A stretch of DNA of 64,000 bases from Microbacterium sp. MAH-37. GTDB lineage: Bacteria > Actinomycetota > Actinomycetes > Actinomycetales > Microbacteriaceae. Made by a program: the position numbers and the translations under genes. The stretch covers positions 434,001-498,000 of the forward strand of contig NZ_WSEN01000010.1 of assembly GCF_009758255.1 (NCBI RefSeq), given 5' to 3'. Of this stretch, positions 8,732 through 17,946 are shown in pieces (position 1 is the stretch's first letter; the number at the start of each line of letters is the position of its first letter). Below the pieces are notes generated by a model that worked only from the letters and a program-made list of their open reading frames with translations, did not search any database and had not been told where the DNA came from.

Positions 8732-8737
8732 AGCCTA
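8732..8737 (-). promoter_or_regulatory. -10 element of a leaderless promoter
   Basis: TAGGCT-GACGCC-GTG in front of the membrane-lipase gene. Confidence 0.5.
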
Positions 8738-8743
8738 CTGGGG

Positions 8744-8783
8744 CCCTTCGGCAGGCTCAGGGACCCAGGCAGGCTCAGTGACC
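8744..8783. repeat. Interspersed repeat, family A, copy 3 plus a partial copy
   Basis: CCCTTCGGCAGGCTCAGGG at 8744-8762 is followed by a second, shorter unit, CAGGCAGGCTCAGTGACC (8766-8783), which runs over the end of the mutarotase-fold gene. It sits between the end of the seven-gene glycan operon and the next gene and could serve as its terminator. Confidence 0.65.
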
Positions 8784-9683
8784 TGCTCGGCCCAGCCCGC
8801 TCCAGCGGACCACGAGATCCACGTGGTCTCCCGGCTCCAGGGGACGGCGCGGTGACAGCGCCTCAAGCTCCACGTAGGCGGCGTCCGCACGGAGTCCGTC
8901 GAGTCCGGGGAGCGGCCCGTCGACCGGCGTCTGCGACCAGAGCTGGAACGGCGCCCCGTCCGGATAGCCGGCATCGCCCTGCACCGCGAAGGACATCGTG
9001 ACGCCGCGCCCGTCGCCACGCACGAGCGACACCGCCCCGGTCGCGTCCGGGAAGCCGAGCTTGCCCACCGCGCGGGCGAACGGCACGACGATCCGCCCCG
9101 GCGCACGGTGCCAGCCGATCGTCCCGATCGGCGCGAACAGCACGACCGGATCCGCGGAACCCACGACACCGACCCGGATCCCCGCGGCATCCGATGTCAC
9201 GTCCGTGTCGTCGAACGCGCACTGCGCGACGCTCCAGGCGGCCCAGGACGCCGGAGCATCCGACTCGTTCCGCACGGTGCTGGTGACCTCCAGCGCACCG
9301 GGTTCGACCCGCATCCGCCGCTCGATGCGAAGGCCCGTGGCCGGTTCGACCGCGCTGCGCAGGTGCACGACACGGTCGGACCGGTGGATCGCCTCATAGG
9401 GGCCGCCGTCTAGCACGCCGTCCGGTGGACCGGGCCAGCCGTCGCCGTCCCACCCCTGCGGGGCCGGCCAGGTCTTCTCGCCGCCCCAGTTGCGCCAGCG
9501 CGCGAAGCCCGCACCGAGCGGCGCGCGATCCGGCTCTCCTCGCGGGCGGAGGTCGTCGTCCAGCAGCGCGGGGTCGTGCCAGAGCACTTCCGCGCCGTCG
9601 AACCGCAGCGACAGCACGCGCCCGCCGAGATCCGGGGCGATCACCGCCGCGACGCCGGGGGCCTGCAGTTCGATGAGGGTCAT
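8775..9683 (-). CDS. Galactose mutarotase-fold protein (aldose-epimerase/DUF4380-like)
   Basis: A 302-residue protein opening with LQAPGVAAVIAPDLGGRVLSLRF, typical of proteins with the beta-sandwich of galactose mutarotase. It has the WHDPALL and WGGEKTWPAPQGWDGDGWPG segments of the DUF4380 type. It probably acts on or binds a free sugar released by the upstream enzymes. It is the last gene of the seven-gene operon; its ATG overlaps the previous stop (TGATG), so translation is coupled. The longer reading frame that continues upstream is antisense noise. Catalytic residues cannot be assigned with confidence. Confidence 0.75.
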   Translation of the reverse strand: MTLIELQAPGVAAVIAPDLGGRVLSLRFDGAEVLWHDPALLDDDLRPRGEPDRAPLGAGFARWRNWGGEKTWPAPQGWDGDGWPGPPDGVLDGGPYEAIHRSDRVVHLRSAVEPATGLRIERRMRVEPGALEVTSTVRNESDAPASWAAWSVAQCAFDDTDVTSDAAGIRVGVVGSADPVVLFAPIGTIGWHRAPGRIVVPFARAVGKLGFPDATGAVSLVRGDGRGVTMSFAVQGDAGYPDGAPFQLWSQTPVDGPLPGLDGLRADAAYVELEALSPRRPLEPGDHVDLVVRWSGLGRAGH

Positions 9684-12637
9684 CACTCGACGTCTCGATG
9701 GAACAGCATCGACTCGGGCAGGCTCGTCGCGAAGTAGTCGGTGCTGCCGTCCTCGTGCACGGCAGCGGGCGGGACGGCCATCGGCCGCTGCTCTCCGAGG
9801 TTCTCCGGCGGGTCGGCGACCGGCAGGCCGAGCGCGGCCCTGGCTGCGTCCCAGGCGGCGAGCACCCGCCCTTCCCCGCCCTCCCAGGGCTGGAAGCTGC
9901 GGGAGTCGATCCACTCCAGCGCCCCCTGCGGGTCGCCGGTCAGACGCAGCAGTTCCGCGTACGCGACGGCGAGGTCGTCACGCTGCGCGACGAGGTCCGC
10001 GGACGCACGCAGCCGGGCGAGGCGCTGCTCGGCGGGATGCCCGAGCTTCTCGGCCAACTGGTCCTGCTCCGACAGCAGCCGCGCGTCGTCAGGGGCGGCC
10101 GCGCGCGCCTGCTCGTATCGCGCCCAGGCGAGCGCGTCGTCGTGGGCGACGTTGTAGGCCGCCAGTCCGGCGTTGCGCAGCAGCACCGGGTCCTGCGCGC
10201 CGCCCGCGACCGCTCGCTCCCAGAGCACGGACGCCTCGACGCGGCGTCCCTCCTGGTACAGCAGTCTGCCGAGCAGGTCCGCGGCGACCGCGTCCTCCGG
10301 GTCGGCGCGGAGCGCCGCGACGAGCGCGTCGTGCACGTCGAGCCCCGCGGGGAACACCCAGCGGCGGTCCGCGCCGCGGGCATCCGACCGCGCCGCGGCA
10401 GCCTCGCCCGACCGACCGGATGCCTCCAGCAGGCAGGCGCGCAGGTAGTGGGCGATGGCCGCATGACCGCCCGTCGGCGTCGCGGGCGCGAGAGCCGCCT
10501 CCTGCAGCACCGACAGCGCGGCGTCCCGCTCGCCGAAGCGGGCGAGGTCGAGCGCGAGGTCGATCAGGCGACCGCCGTCCGATGGCAGCGTTCCCGCCGC
10601 CAAGTAGCGGATCAGGTCGTCCGGAATCCCGGCGGCCAGTTCCGCCGTGAGCACGTCCGCCGCAGCATCCGGGTCGCCGTCACGGCGAGCGAGCACGATG
10701 CGCAGCGCGGCGAGCCGCGGCTCCGAGCCGTCCGCCGCGGCGGCATCCCCATCGCGTCGCGCCTGCGCGACCAAGCCGTTCCGCGCCAGTAGACAGGCGC
10801 CTTCGAAGGCCGACGCGCGGTGCCAGGCGCCGTCCCACGACGCCCGGCCGAACGCCTCCGCGGCCTCTTCCGGCCGATCGAGGCGGATGAGCACCAGTCC
10901 GAGCAGGTAGTACGGCTCGGTATCGCGGAGCCGCTCGTTGCGTGCCGTCGCCCTGGCGATCGCGATGCGCAGGTGCTCCTCCGCCTCGGCATACGCTCCG
11001 CTGCGATACGCGCGCCAGGCGAGCGCGAGCCGCGTGCGGGAGTCGCCGGGGTCACGGCGGATCGCCTCCTGCCAGTACGGCAGCGGCGAACGGGTCGGAT
11101 GCCGGTACTGCTCCAGATGCAGGCCGGTGAGATAGAGCTCGTCGACGCTGCCGGTCTCGGCCGGAGACGGCGGCACGGTCGCCAGCCAGGGCTCCTCCGC
11201 ACTGCCCTCGAGCAGGCGCCACTCCAGCACGAGCCGGGTTCCGGAGCGCACCTCTACGCGCACGTCTGCGGCATCCGTCCCCTCGGGAAGCGCGAGACGG
11301 AACTCCGCGACCTGGCCTGGCGCCACATCGGCGGCGTCCGACCAGATCTGATCGCGCCCGACGAGTACGCGCACCGTCGCGGCCGTGGGGCGCGTCACGG
11401 CCAGACGGATGCCGGCGAAGCCGGGCTCCTCGAGCGACACGTGCAGCGCGGCGTCTTCGTTCGCCTGGTGCGCGATCCCGATCGCCGGGATCGGGAACCA
11501 CACCTGGCGCATGCGCTTCACCTCGCCGGGCCGCAGCCAGGAGAAGTCCGGCTGGTTGTCGGTGTACACGCCGGCCATGAGCTCGACGTAGGGGCCGTCG
11601 GCGTCGGTGAGGTGCCGGTCCCAGGCGTGCCCGAACGGCGAGTCGCCCCAGGTCCACTGCTTCTTACCCGGCGAGATCCGCCGGTCGGCCCAGTGCACGA
11701 CGCCCGCGCCGGCGGCGTGGTCGTACCCGCCGAAGAACTCGCCCTTCGTGTCGACCACCATGTACGACGTCGGCGCCGGGATGTTCGCGTACCGGTCGAT
11801 GCGGTCGGCGCCGGGGCGCTCGGCCGCGGCCGCCGGGTAGTCCACGCCGTAGTAGGGACGGTCGGCCTGCGGGAACGCGGTGATCGCCCGCCGCGCGTGG
11901 TCGGCGACGAAGCCGACATCCTGAGGGAAGAACGACTGGTAGTCGTCGTGCACGCGCACGGCCGCGTTCGCCCACCACAGGAAGGTCTGCATCTGCTCGG
12001 TACGGTTGTGGAACCTGCCGAGGATCTCGACGACCGAGCGGTCGGCGTGCAGGCGGATGCCGTGGATGCCGGTCATCCGGGCGAACGGGTCGTGGTCGCG
12101 GCACCACACCGTCGCCGAGCCGTCGTCCCCGAGCACCAGGTCGGCGTCCGTCGGGAAGTAGGTGCCCGGCCTGTGGTGCTGCGGCCAGTTGAACTCGACG
12201 CCCCCGCTGATCCACGGACCGTCGAGGCCGACCAGTGCCGGCTTGATGACGTGGTTGCGATAGAAGAAGTCGTATCCGGTGGTCTTGTCGTACCCGGTGT
12301 AGATGCGCCCGCCGAGCTCGGGAAGCACCGTGACCCTGATGTACCGGTTCTCCAGGTGCACGGCCCGCCAGGCATGGTCCGTGGCTTCGCGGGCCACGCC
12401 TTCGACGAAGGGCATCGGATACACGCGCCCGCTCGAGCCCTGGTACACGCGGTTGTCCAGGTACATCGGGAAGCGCGAGGGCTCATCGGGCTCGTAGGTG
12501 GGCAGGATCAGGGTCGACTCCCACACGATCGCCTCGCCGGCGTCCAGGCGCGCCTGCAGCGCGGCGGGCGGGCGGGCCTCGTGCTCATCGCGCAGCTCGC
12601 GCACCTCGTCGTTCAGCGCTGTCTCCTCGCGGGGCAT
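9683..12637 (-). CDS. DUF5107 protein with C-terminal tetratricopeptide repeats
   Basis: A 984-residue cytoplasmic protein. Residues of about 30-350 are the DUF5107 region, with conserved blocks such as VTVLPELGGRIYTGYDK, YFYRNHV-like FFYRNHVIKPALVG and SGGVEFNWPQHHRPGTY; these have the look of a mutarotase-like beta sandwich. Residues from about 500 to the end are helical repeats of TPR type (ALAWRAYRSGAYAEAEEHL, YYLLGLVLIRLDRPEEAAEAF). The family has no established reaction to my knowledge; its place after an alpha-galactosidase and before a mutarotase-fold protein suggests carbohydrate processing. Start: ATG at 12637 with AAGGA 9 bp upstream; a GTG two codons earlier lies too close to this site. 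Confidence 0.85.
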   Translation of the reverse strand: MPREETALNDEVRELRDEHEARPPAALQARLDAGEAIVWESTLILPTYEPDEPSRFPMYLDNRVYQGSSGRVYPMPFVEGVAREATDHAWRAVHLENRYIRVTVLPELGGRIYTGYDKTTGYDFFYRNHVIKPALVGLDGPWISGGVEFNWPQHHRPGTYFPTDADLVLGDDGSATVWCRDHDPFARMTGIHGIRLHADRSVVEILGRFHNRTEQMQTFLWWANAAVRVHDDYQSFFPQDVGFVADHARRAITAFPQADRPYYGVDYPAAAAERPGADRIDRYANIPAPTSYMVVDTKGEFFGGYDHAAGAGVVHWADRRISPGKKQWTWGDSPFGHAWDRHLTDADGPYVELMAGVYTDNQPDFSWLRPGEVKRMRQVWFPIPAIGIAHQANEDAALHVSLEEPGFAGIRLAVTRPTAATVRVLVGRDQIWSDAADVAPGQVAEFRLALPEGTDAADVRVEVRSGTRLVLEWRLLEGSAEEPWLATVPPSPAETGSVDELYLTGLHLEQYRHPTRSPLPYWQEAIRRDPGDSRTRLALAWRAYRSGAYAEAEEHLRIAIARATARNERLRDTEPYYLLGLVLIRLDRPEEAAEAFGRASWDGAWHRASAFEGACLLARNGLVAQARRDGDAAAADGSEPRLAALRIVLARRDGDPDAAADVLTAELAAGIPDDLIRYLAAGTLPSDGGRLIDLALDLARFGERDAALSVLQEAALAPATPTGGHAAIAHYLRACLLEASGRSGEAAAARSDARGADRRWVFPAGLDVHDALVAALRADPEDAVAADLLGRLLYQEGRRVEASVLWERAVAGGAQDPVLLRNAGLAAYNVAHDDALAWARYEQARAAAPDDARLLSEQDQLAEKLGHPAEQRLARLRASADLVAQRDDLAVAYAELLRLTGDPQGALEWIDSRSFQPWEGGEGRVLAAWDAARAALGLPVADPPENLGEQRPMAVPPAAVHEDGSTDYFATSLPESMLFHRDVE

Positions 12638-12719
12638 CTCCACGCGTCCTTCCTCTTCGAACCTTCTGCTCTGCGGGCACGGCCGACGGCGCCGCTGGGC
12701 GGCGTCCCGGCGTGCGATC

Positions 12720-14825
12720 TCACCCGACCGGGGTCAGCACCAGCACTTCCGCATCCGCCGCCCAGGCGAACGGAACCCGTACGCCGAGGGCTGTCGCGGA
12801 AGCCGCCGTCACGCGTTCGCCGGTCTGCTCCACCCGGTACACCCGGTCCGGGTCGAGACCCGCCGGGTGCACACGGGGTGTCTCGCGGTCTCTGCTGCGA
12901 TCGCGATCGCTGTCGAAGACGAGCACCACCACGCGCGGGTCGTCCTCCGGACCGCGGAAGACCACGGTGTACAGGTCGTCGTGAGGTGAGCCGACCGTGC
13001 GGACCGTGCCGTCCTGGACCACCCGCCCGATGTCCTTGTGGACGGCGATCATCCGCCGCGCCTCCTCGTGCTCCTGCGCGGACCACCCCTGCAGGTCGGA
13101 CCCGATGCCGAGCACCCCCGCCATCGCCACGGCGAACCTGTACCCCAGCGACACGGGCCGGCGATCACGATGCCCGGGATCGTCGGTCACCCAGGAGCTC
13201 ATCGCCCAGGCGGGGTAGGCGCGCAGGAAGCCGTCCTGGATGACCAGCCGATCCCTCGCTCCCACCTGATCGCTGGGCCAGACCACGTCGGACAGCGCCA
13301 GCACGGCGTTGTCGATGCGTCCGCCTCCGCTCGCGCACGCCTCGACGATCACGTCGGGGAACTCCGTCCGCAGCATCCGCATGACGCGGTGATAGCCGCG
13401 GGCGTGCTGCACGGCCCACTCCCGGCCGTGCGGGTCGCCGGGCCGGCCTCCGTCGGAGACGGTCCTGTTCATGTCCCACTTGAGATAGCGGATCGGGGCG
13501 GAGCGCAGCAGCTCGCGCAGGGTGTGCTCGATCCAGCCGACGACTTCGTCGCGGCCGAGGTCGAGCACGTACTGGTTGCGCACCGTCAGCAGCGGACGGC
13601 CGTCGGCCCGGTAGATCCAGTCCGGATGCTCCGCGTACAGCCGGCTGGCGGGGCTGACCGCCTCGGGCTCGACCCAGAGGCCGAAGTCCATGCCGAGTTC
13701 CGACACGATGTCGGTGAGTCCGGTGAGTCCGTCCGGGAACTTCCGCGGGTCGGGACTCCAGTCGCCGAGTCCGCCCCGATCGTCGTCCCGGCCCAGGAAC
13801 CAGCCGTCGTCCACCACGAAGGTCTCCACGCCGAGCGCAGCGGCGAGGCGCGCGAGCTCGGCCTGCTGGGCGACGTTCACGTCGAACTCCGTCGCCATCC
13901 AGGAGTTGTACACGACGGGCCGGTGCACCTCGCGCCGCAGGGTGCGCTGATACTCGTGCCAGAGCCCCGGCAACGCGTCCGCACCGTCGGCCGCGTACAC
14001 GCCGAGGCTCTCGGGGGCGGTGAAGGACTCCCCTGACAGGAGCGTGACGGTCGTGGTGTCCTCGTCGATGCCCGCCGAGACCCGGACGTGCTCGCCCACG
14101 GCTCCGGCATCCACGTTGATCCGCCAGGAACCGCTCCAGGCGAGCGCCACGCCGTACGCCGGCGCCGTGCCGGCGCGCGGTGCGTGCTCGCCGTCATCGA
14201 GCCCGGTGACCGCGACGACGGGGCTGAACCGCAGCCCGGTGATGCCGTCCCGGCTGCCGATCGAGAAGGTGCCCCAGCTCAGGTCGATGCTGCGACGCTG
14301 GAACTCCCGCGCCCAGGAGCCGGCGAGGTAGTCGAGGCGGACGCGCTGCCCGACGGGCAGGTTCCATCCGGCCGAGAACGCCCGCGGCAGGGTGACCGCA
14401 TCGGCGCCGCCGTTGCTGATCGTGATGCTGCGCGTGACGACGTCGTGCGCGCCCGACGTCCGATAGCGCAGCTGCAGCTGCAGCGCGCCGGACTCGTCGA
14501 CCGCGGAAAGGACCAGTTCATCCCCGTCCGCCGCTTCAGACACGGTCGCCGTCGAGTCGAAGGACCAGATCGCACCCGTGCCGAAGTCCGCGCGTTCCAC
14601 GCGCAGCTCGCTGAAGGCGGTGTGCCGCTGCCCTGCCGAGGCGTACTCGAGCGGCAGGACGTCCACCTCGGTGACGTGCCCGACGAGGCGGTCCGGCTGG
14701 GCGTACCGGGGCACCTCCCCGATGTCCGGACCCCAGTGGTCCAGCAGCACGTTGCGGCCGTCCTCGGTGAGGCTGATCACATAGCGTGTGCGCGCGGTGC
14801 GCAGCGTCCACTGGCCGCCGCTCAT
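12720..14825 (-). CDS. GH36 alpha-galactosidase
   Basis: A 701-residue glycoside hydrolase of family 36, which removes terminal alpha-galactose. The N-terminal beta-sandwich (about 1-300) is followed by the barrel with YNSWMATEFDVN, VDDGWF, the nucleophile in YLKWDMNR (Asp near residue 449), EACASGGGRIDNAVL and the likely acid/base Asp in PSDQVGARD (near 516). The length fits bacterial GH36 enzymes. There is no signal peptide, so it acts on imported oligosaccharides in the cytoplasm. Its ATG overlaps the stop of the permease gene (ATGA), which excludes the longer frame that extends upstream. Confidence 0.92.
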   Translation of the reverse strand: MSGGQWTLRTARTRYVISLTEDGRNVLLDHWGPDIGEVPRYAQPDRLVGHVTEVDVLPLEYASAGQRHTAFSELRVERADFGTGAIWSFDSTATVSEAADGDELVLSAVDESGALQLQLRYRTSGAHDVVTRSITISNGGADAVTLPRAFSAGWNLPVGQRVRLDYLAGSWAREFQRRSIDLSWGTFSIGSRDGITGLRFSPVVAVTGLDDGEHAPRAGTAPAYGVALAWSGSWRINVDAGAVGEHVRVSAGIDEDTTTVTLLSGESFTAPESLGVYAADGADALPGLWHEYQRTLRREVHRPVVYNSWMATEFDVNVAQQAELARLAAALGVETFVVDDGWFLGRDDDRGGLGDWSPDPRKFPDGLTGLTDIVSELGMDFGLWVEPEAVSPASRLYAEHPDWIYRADGRPLLTVRNQYVLDLGRDEVVGWIEHTLRELLRSAPIRYLKWDMNRTVSDGGRPGDPHGREWAVQHARGYHRVMRMLRTEFPDVIVEACASGGGRIDNAVLALSDVVWPSDQVGARDRLVIQDGFLRAYPAWAMSSWVTDDPGHRDRRPVSLGYRFAVAMAGVLGIGSDLQGWSAQEHEEARRMIAVHKDIGRVVQDGTVRTVGSPHDDLYTVVFRGPEDDPRVVVLVFDSDRDRSRDRETPRVHPAGLDPDRVYRVEQTGERVTAASATALGVRVPFAWAADAEVLVLTPVG

Positions 14826-15703
14826 TTGCCCGATCCGATCGCGAGGCCCGAGACGAACTGCTTCTGGAACACGAAGAACACGATCGCCGTCGGGATGGCG
14901 GCGATCACCGCGCCCGCCGCGACCACGTTCCACTGGCTCACGAAACCGCCCTGGATGTTCAGCAGCTCCGCGGTGATCGGGAACTTCGACTCGGTGCGCA
15001 ACACGGTCAGCGCCCACAGCAGGTCGTTCCAGATCCAGGTCGTCGCGAGTGCGGCGAGCGCGGCCAGCGACGGCCGGCACAGCGGAAGGGCGATCTGCAG
15101 GTAGGTGCGGATGGGGCCGGCGCCGTCGACCCGGGCGGCCTCGAAGATCTCCGCGGGGATGGAGCGCATGAAACCGTGCAGCACGAACGTGTAGAAGCCC
15201 AGACCGAACGCGACCTGCACGATGATCAGCGCGAGCAGCGTGTCGGCGATGCCGAGGCTCTCGCAGATGCGGGCCACCGGGATGAGCAGGATCTGCGGAG
15301 GCAGCAGGTTGCCCGCGAGCATGAGCAGCAGGATTCCTCGACGTCCGGGGATCTCGTGCCGGCTGAGCGCGAACGCCGCCCAGGACGCCAGCAGCAGCGA
15401 GAAGAACACCGTGAACACGGTGACGATCACGCTGTTCACGATCGCCTGACCGCCGCCCAGTCCCTGCTGGAAGACCGTCACGAAGCCGTCCAGCGTGAAG
15501 GACTTCGGCAGCGAGCCGAGGCCGTTCGCGGTGATGTCCCCGAAGGAGCGGAACGCCACGACGACCACGAACACCATCGGCAGGACCCAGAGGATCGCCA
15601 CCGGCGACATGACGGCGTGGAAGACCCAGCTCCGCTTCTTCCTCCGGCGCGGAGCCGGGGCCGCGGTCGCCGCGACGGCAGGAGGCGCGAGAGTCGTGCT
15701 CAT
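14822..15703 (-). CDS. Carbohydrate ABC transporter permease (MalG type)
   Basis: A 293-residue inner-membrane permease with six helices; the N-terminal 25 residues are basic and cytoplasmic. The cytoplasmic EAA loop reads EAARVDGAGPIRTYLQIALPL near residues 195-215, and LIPVARICESLG is the usual helix-3 region. It pairs with the upstream permease and binding protein. No ATPase gene is in the operon, as is common for CUT1 systems that share a MsiK-type ATPase (family knowledge). It starts 1 bp after the stop of the preceding permease. Confidence 0.93.
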   Translation of the reverse strand: MSTTLAPPAVAATAAPAPRRRKKRSWVFHAVMSPVAILWVLPMVFVVVVAFRSFGDITANGLGSLPKSFTLDGFVTVFQQGLGGGQAIVNSVIVTVFTVFFSLLLASWAAFALSRHEIPGRRGILLLMLAGNLLPPQILLIPVARICESLGIADTLLALIIVQVAFGLGFYTFVLHGFMRSIPAEIFEAARVDGAGPIRTYLQIALPLCRPSLAALAALATTWIWNDLLWALTVLRTESKFPITAELLNIQGGFVSQWNVVAAGAVIAAIPTAIVFFVFQKQFVSGLAIGSGK

Positions 15704-15704
15704 G

Positions 15705-16640
15705 TCAGTCCTCCTCCTTCGACGCCCGCACGAGGTATCCGATGATGAACAGGATCGCCAGCAGGAAGATCACCACGGCGATCGCGGATCCGTAGCCGAG
15801 GTCGACCACGCTGAAACTGGTCTGATACATGTAGGTCGACAGCAGCTGCGTGGAGTTGTACGGCCCGCCGCGCGTCATCGACCACACGATGTCGAAGGTG
15901 CGCAGCGAATCGATGACGGTGACCGCGAACACGATCGCGCTGACGCCCTTCAGCTGCGGCATCACGATGCGCCAGAACCGCTGCCAGGGGCTCGCGCCGT
16001 CCACCGCCGCTGCCTCCTCGAGCGCCGGATCCACGCCCTTCAGACCCGCCAGGTAGAGCACCATGATGTAGCCGACCTGCCGCCAGACCGCGGCGATGAG
16101 GACCGCGTACAGCGCGAGGTTCGGGTCGGCCAGCCACTGCCGCTCCCAGCTCTCCAGGCCGATCGCGCCGAGGATCGTGTTGACCGCGCCGTCGGGCTGG
16201 TAGAGCAGCCGCCAGAACAGTCCGGTGACCGCGAGTGAGAACACCATCGGCAGGTAGATCGCGCTGCGGTAGATGCCGACGCCCCGGCGCGGCTTGTTCA
16301 GCACGACGGCGAGCAGCAGGCCGAGGGCGACGGATGCCCCGCCGAACCCGACCACCCAGATGATGTTGTTGACGAGGGCGGTGCCGAAGACCGGGTCGGT
16401 CATCAGGTTCTGGAAGTTCTTCAGGCCGATGAACTCCGGCGCTCCGGCGCCGTTCCACTTCGTGAGGGAGATGTAGAAGCTGTTGGCCGCGGGCCAGAAG
16501 ACGAGCCCTAGTTCGACGGCGAGGGGGATCAGCAGGAACGCCCACACCAGTGCCGGCACGCGCCGTGGTCCCCGGCGCGGCCGTCCGGTCGTGATCAGCG
16601 CCGTGGCATCGTCCACCCGGCCCGCGGTCAACGTGGTCAT
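15705..16640 (-). CDS. Carbohydrate ABC transporter permease (MalF type)
   Basis: A 311-residue permease with six membrane helices and the EAA loop EEAAAVDGASPWQRFWRIVMPQL near residues 205-225. The segment LTKWNGAGAPEFIGLKNFQNL after the first helix is typical of CUT1 permeases. Its ATG overlaps the stop of the binding-protein gene (ATGA), so the frame's extension further upstream is not part of it. Confidence 0.93.
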   Translation of the reverse strand: MTTLTAGRVDDATALITTGRPRRGPRRVPALVWAFLLIPLAVELGLVFWPAANSFYISLTKWNGAGAPEFIGLKNFQNLMTDPVFGTALVNNIIWVVGFGGASVALGLLLAVVLNKPRRGVGIYRSAIYLPMVFSLAVTGLFWRLLYQPDGAVNTILGAIGLESWERQWLADPNLALYAVLIAAVWRQVGYIMVLYLAGLKGVDPALEEAAAVDGASPWQRFWRIVMPQLKGVSAIVFAVTVIDSLRTFDIVWSMTRGGPYNSTQLLSTYMYQTSFSVVDLGYGSAIAVVIFLLAILFIIGYLVRASKEED

Positions 16641-17920
16641 GAGTCGAAGACTCGCTGTGCCGCCGCCTGCCAGTCCTTCAGGATGGCGTCGACGTCCTTG
16701 GGCTGGGCCAGGAACTTCGTCAGCGCCGTGTCCGCCGTCGTCTGAAGGGCGTCCGACGAGTCGCGGTTGAAGAACTGGGTGATCTGATCCGTGCTGTTCA
16801 GCATCTCCAGCCCCTTCCGCACCAGCGGCGAGAACTTGCTGGTGTCGACGTCGGGTGACGTCGGCAGGTTCGAGGACTTGGACGCCTCGATGAACTGCTG
16901 CTGCGACTCGGGACTCGCCAGGTACGCGAGGAACTCCTTGGTCGCCTTGGGGTCCTTCGTCTTCGAGCTGGCGAAGTAGCCGTCGGTGGGCGCCTCCTCG
17001 GCGCGAGGGATCGACTCGTCGATCACCGGGACGGTGAAGAAGTCGAGGTCGTCGGGGTCGCCCTCGGTGATGTTCTGACTGATGAACGCGCCGGTGAGGT
17101 ACATCGCGTCCTTGCCCTGCACCAGCGGGGTCACCGCATCCTGCCAGGCGTAGGACGCCATGTTCGGGTCGAAGTACGGCACCAGCTGCGCGTAGTACGA
17201 CATGGTCTTGCGCACCTCGGAGCTGTCGAAGGAGTGCTTGCCCGCGAGGAGCTCCTTGTGGAAGTCGGCTCCGTTCACGCGCAGGTTGAGGATGTCGAAC
17301 CAGCCGGAGGCCATCCACGGCGTCGAGCCGATGCCGTTGGCTAGGGGGTTGATGCCGTCCTTCTTGAGCCTGTCGCACAGCGAGATGAACCCGTCCCACG
17401 TCGTGGGCGGCTCGACGCCCCATTCCTTGAACTTCGACTTCAGGAAGAACACGCTCCACCAGTAGTAGTTGGTGGGCATGAAGATCTGCTTGCCGTCGTC
17501 GGAGGTCGAGAGGTCCTTCAGCGCCTTCGAGTAGCCGGATGCCGCACCAGAGCCCTCCCACATGTCGGAGATGTCCAGCAGGTAGCCCTTGCTGGCGTAG
17601 TCGCGTGCGACCGAGCCGGCGTACCAGGTCAGCACGTCCGGCGGGTTGGCCGAGGTCAGGTACGTAGACAGCTGCGCGCGGAACTGCTCGATCGCGACCG
17701 TGTTCAGCGTGACCTTGCCGCCCTTGTAGTCGGACACGAGCGACTCGAGTGCCGCCTTCGGCGCAGGATCGGAGAGCGAGGACTGCAGCACGATCCCATT
17801 GCCGCCGCCTCCGCCGCCACCGGTCGATCCGCCCGTCGCGCAGGACGACAGGACCATCGCCCCCGCGCCCAGTGTGCCCAGCAGAAAACCGCGCCGGGAC
17901 ATCTCCCACTTGTCTGCCAT
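16637..17920 (-). CDS. Extracellular sugar-binding lipoprotein of an ABC transporter
   Basis: A 427-residue solute-binding protein of the CUT1 type. The N-terminus MSRRGFLLGTLGAGAMVLSSC combines a twin-arginine-like SRRGF motif with a lipobox ending in Cys27, followed by a Gly-rich spacer, so it is likely exported folded and lipid-anchored. TPWMASGWFDILNL and VQGKDAMYLTGAF are typical of the family. Start: ATG with GAGGAGG 7 bp upstream. It follows the cellulase-like gene by 26 bp and is coupled to the permease gene by ATGA. Confidence 0.93.
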   Translation of the reverse strand: MADKWEMSRRGFLLGTLGAGAMVLSSCATGGSTGGGGGGGNGIVLQSSLSDPAPKAALESLVSDYKGGKVTLNTVAIEQFRAQLSTYLTSANPPDVLTWYAGSVARDYASKGYLLDISDMWEGSGAASGYSKALKDLSTSDDGKQIFMPTNYYWWSVFFLKSKFKEWGVEPPTTWDGFISLCDRLKKDGINPLANGIGSTPWMASGWFDILNLRVNGADFHKELLAGKHSFDSSEVRKTMSYYAQLVPYFDPNMASYAWQDAVTPLVQGKDAMYLTGAFISQNITEGDPDDLDFFTVPVIDESIPRAEEAPTDGYFASSKTKDPKATKEFLAYLASPESQQQFIEASKSSNLPTSPDVDTSKFSPLVRKGLEMLNSTDQITQFFNRDSSDALQTTADTALTKFLAQPKDVDAILKDWQAAAQRVFDS

Positions 17921-17946
17921 GATCGTCCTCCTCGACGATGACCGGA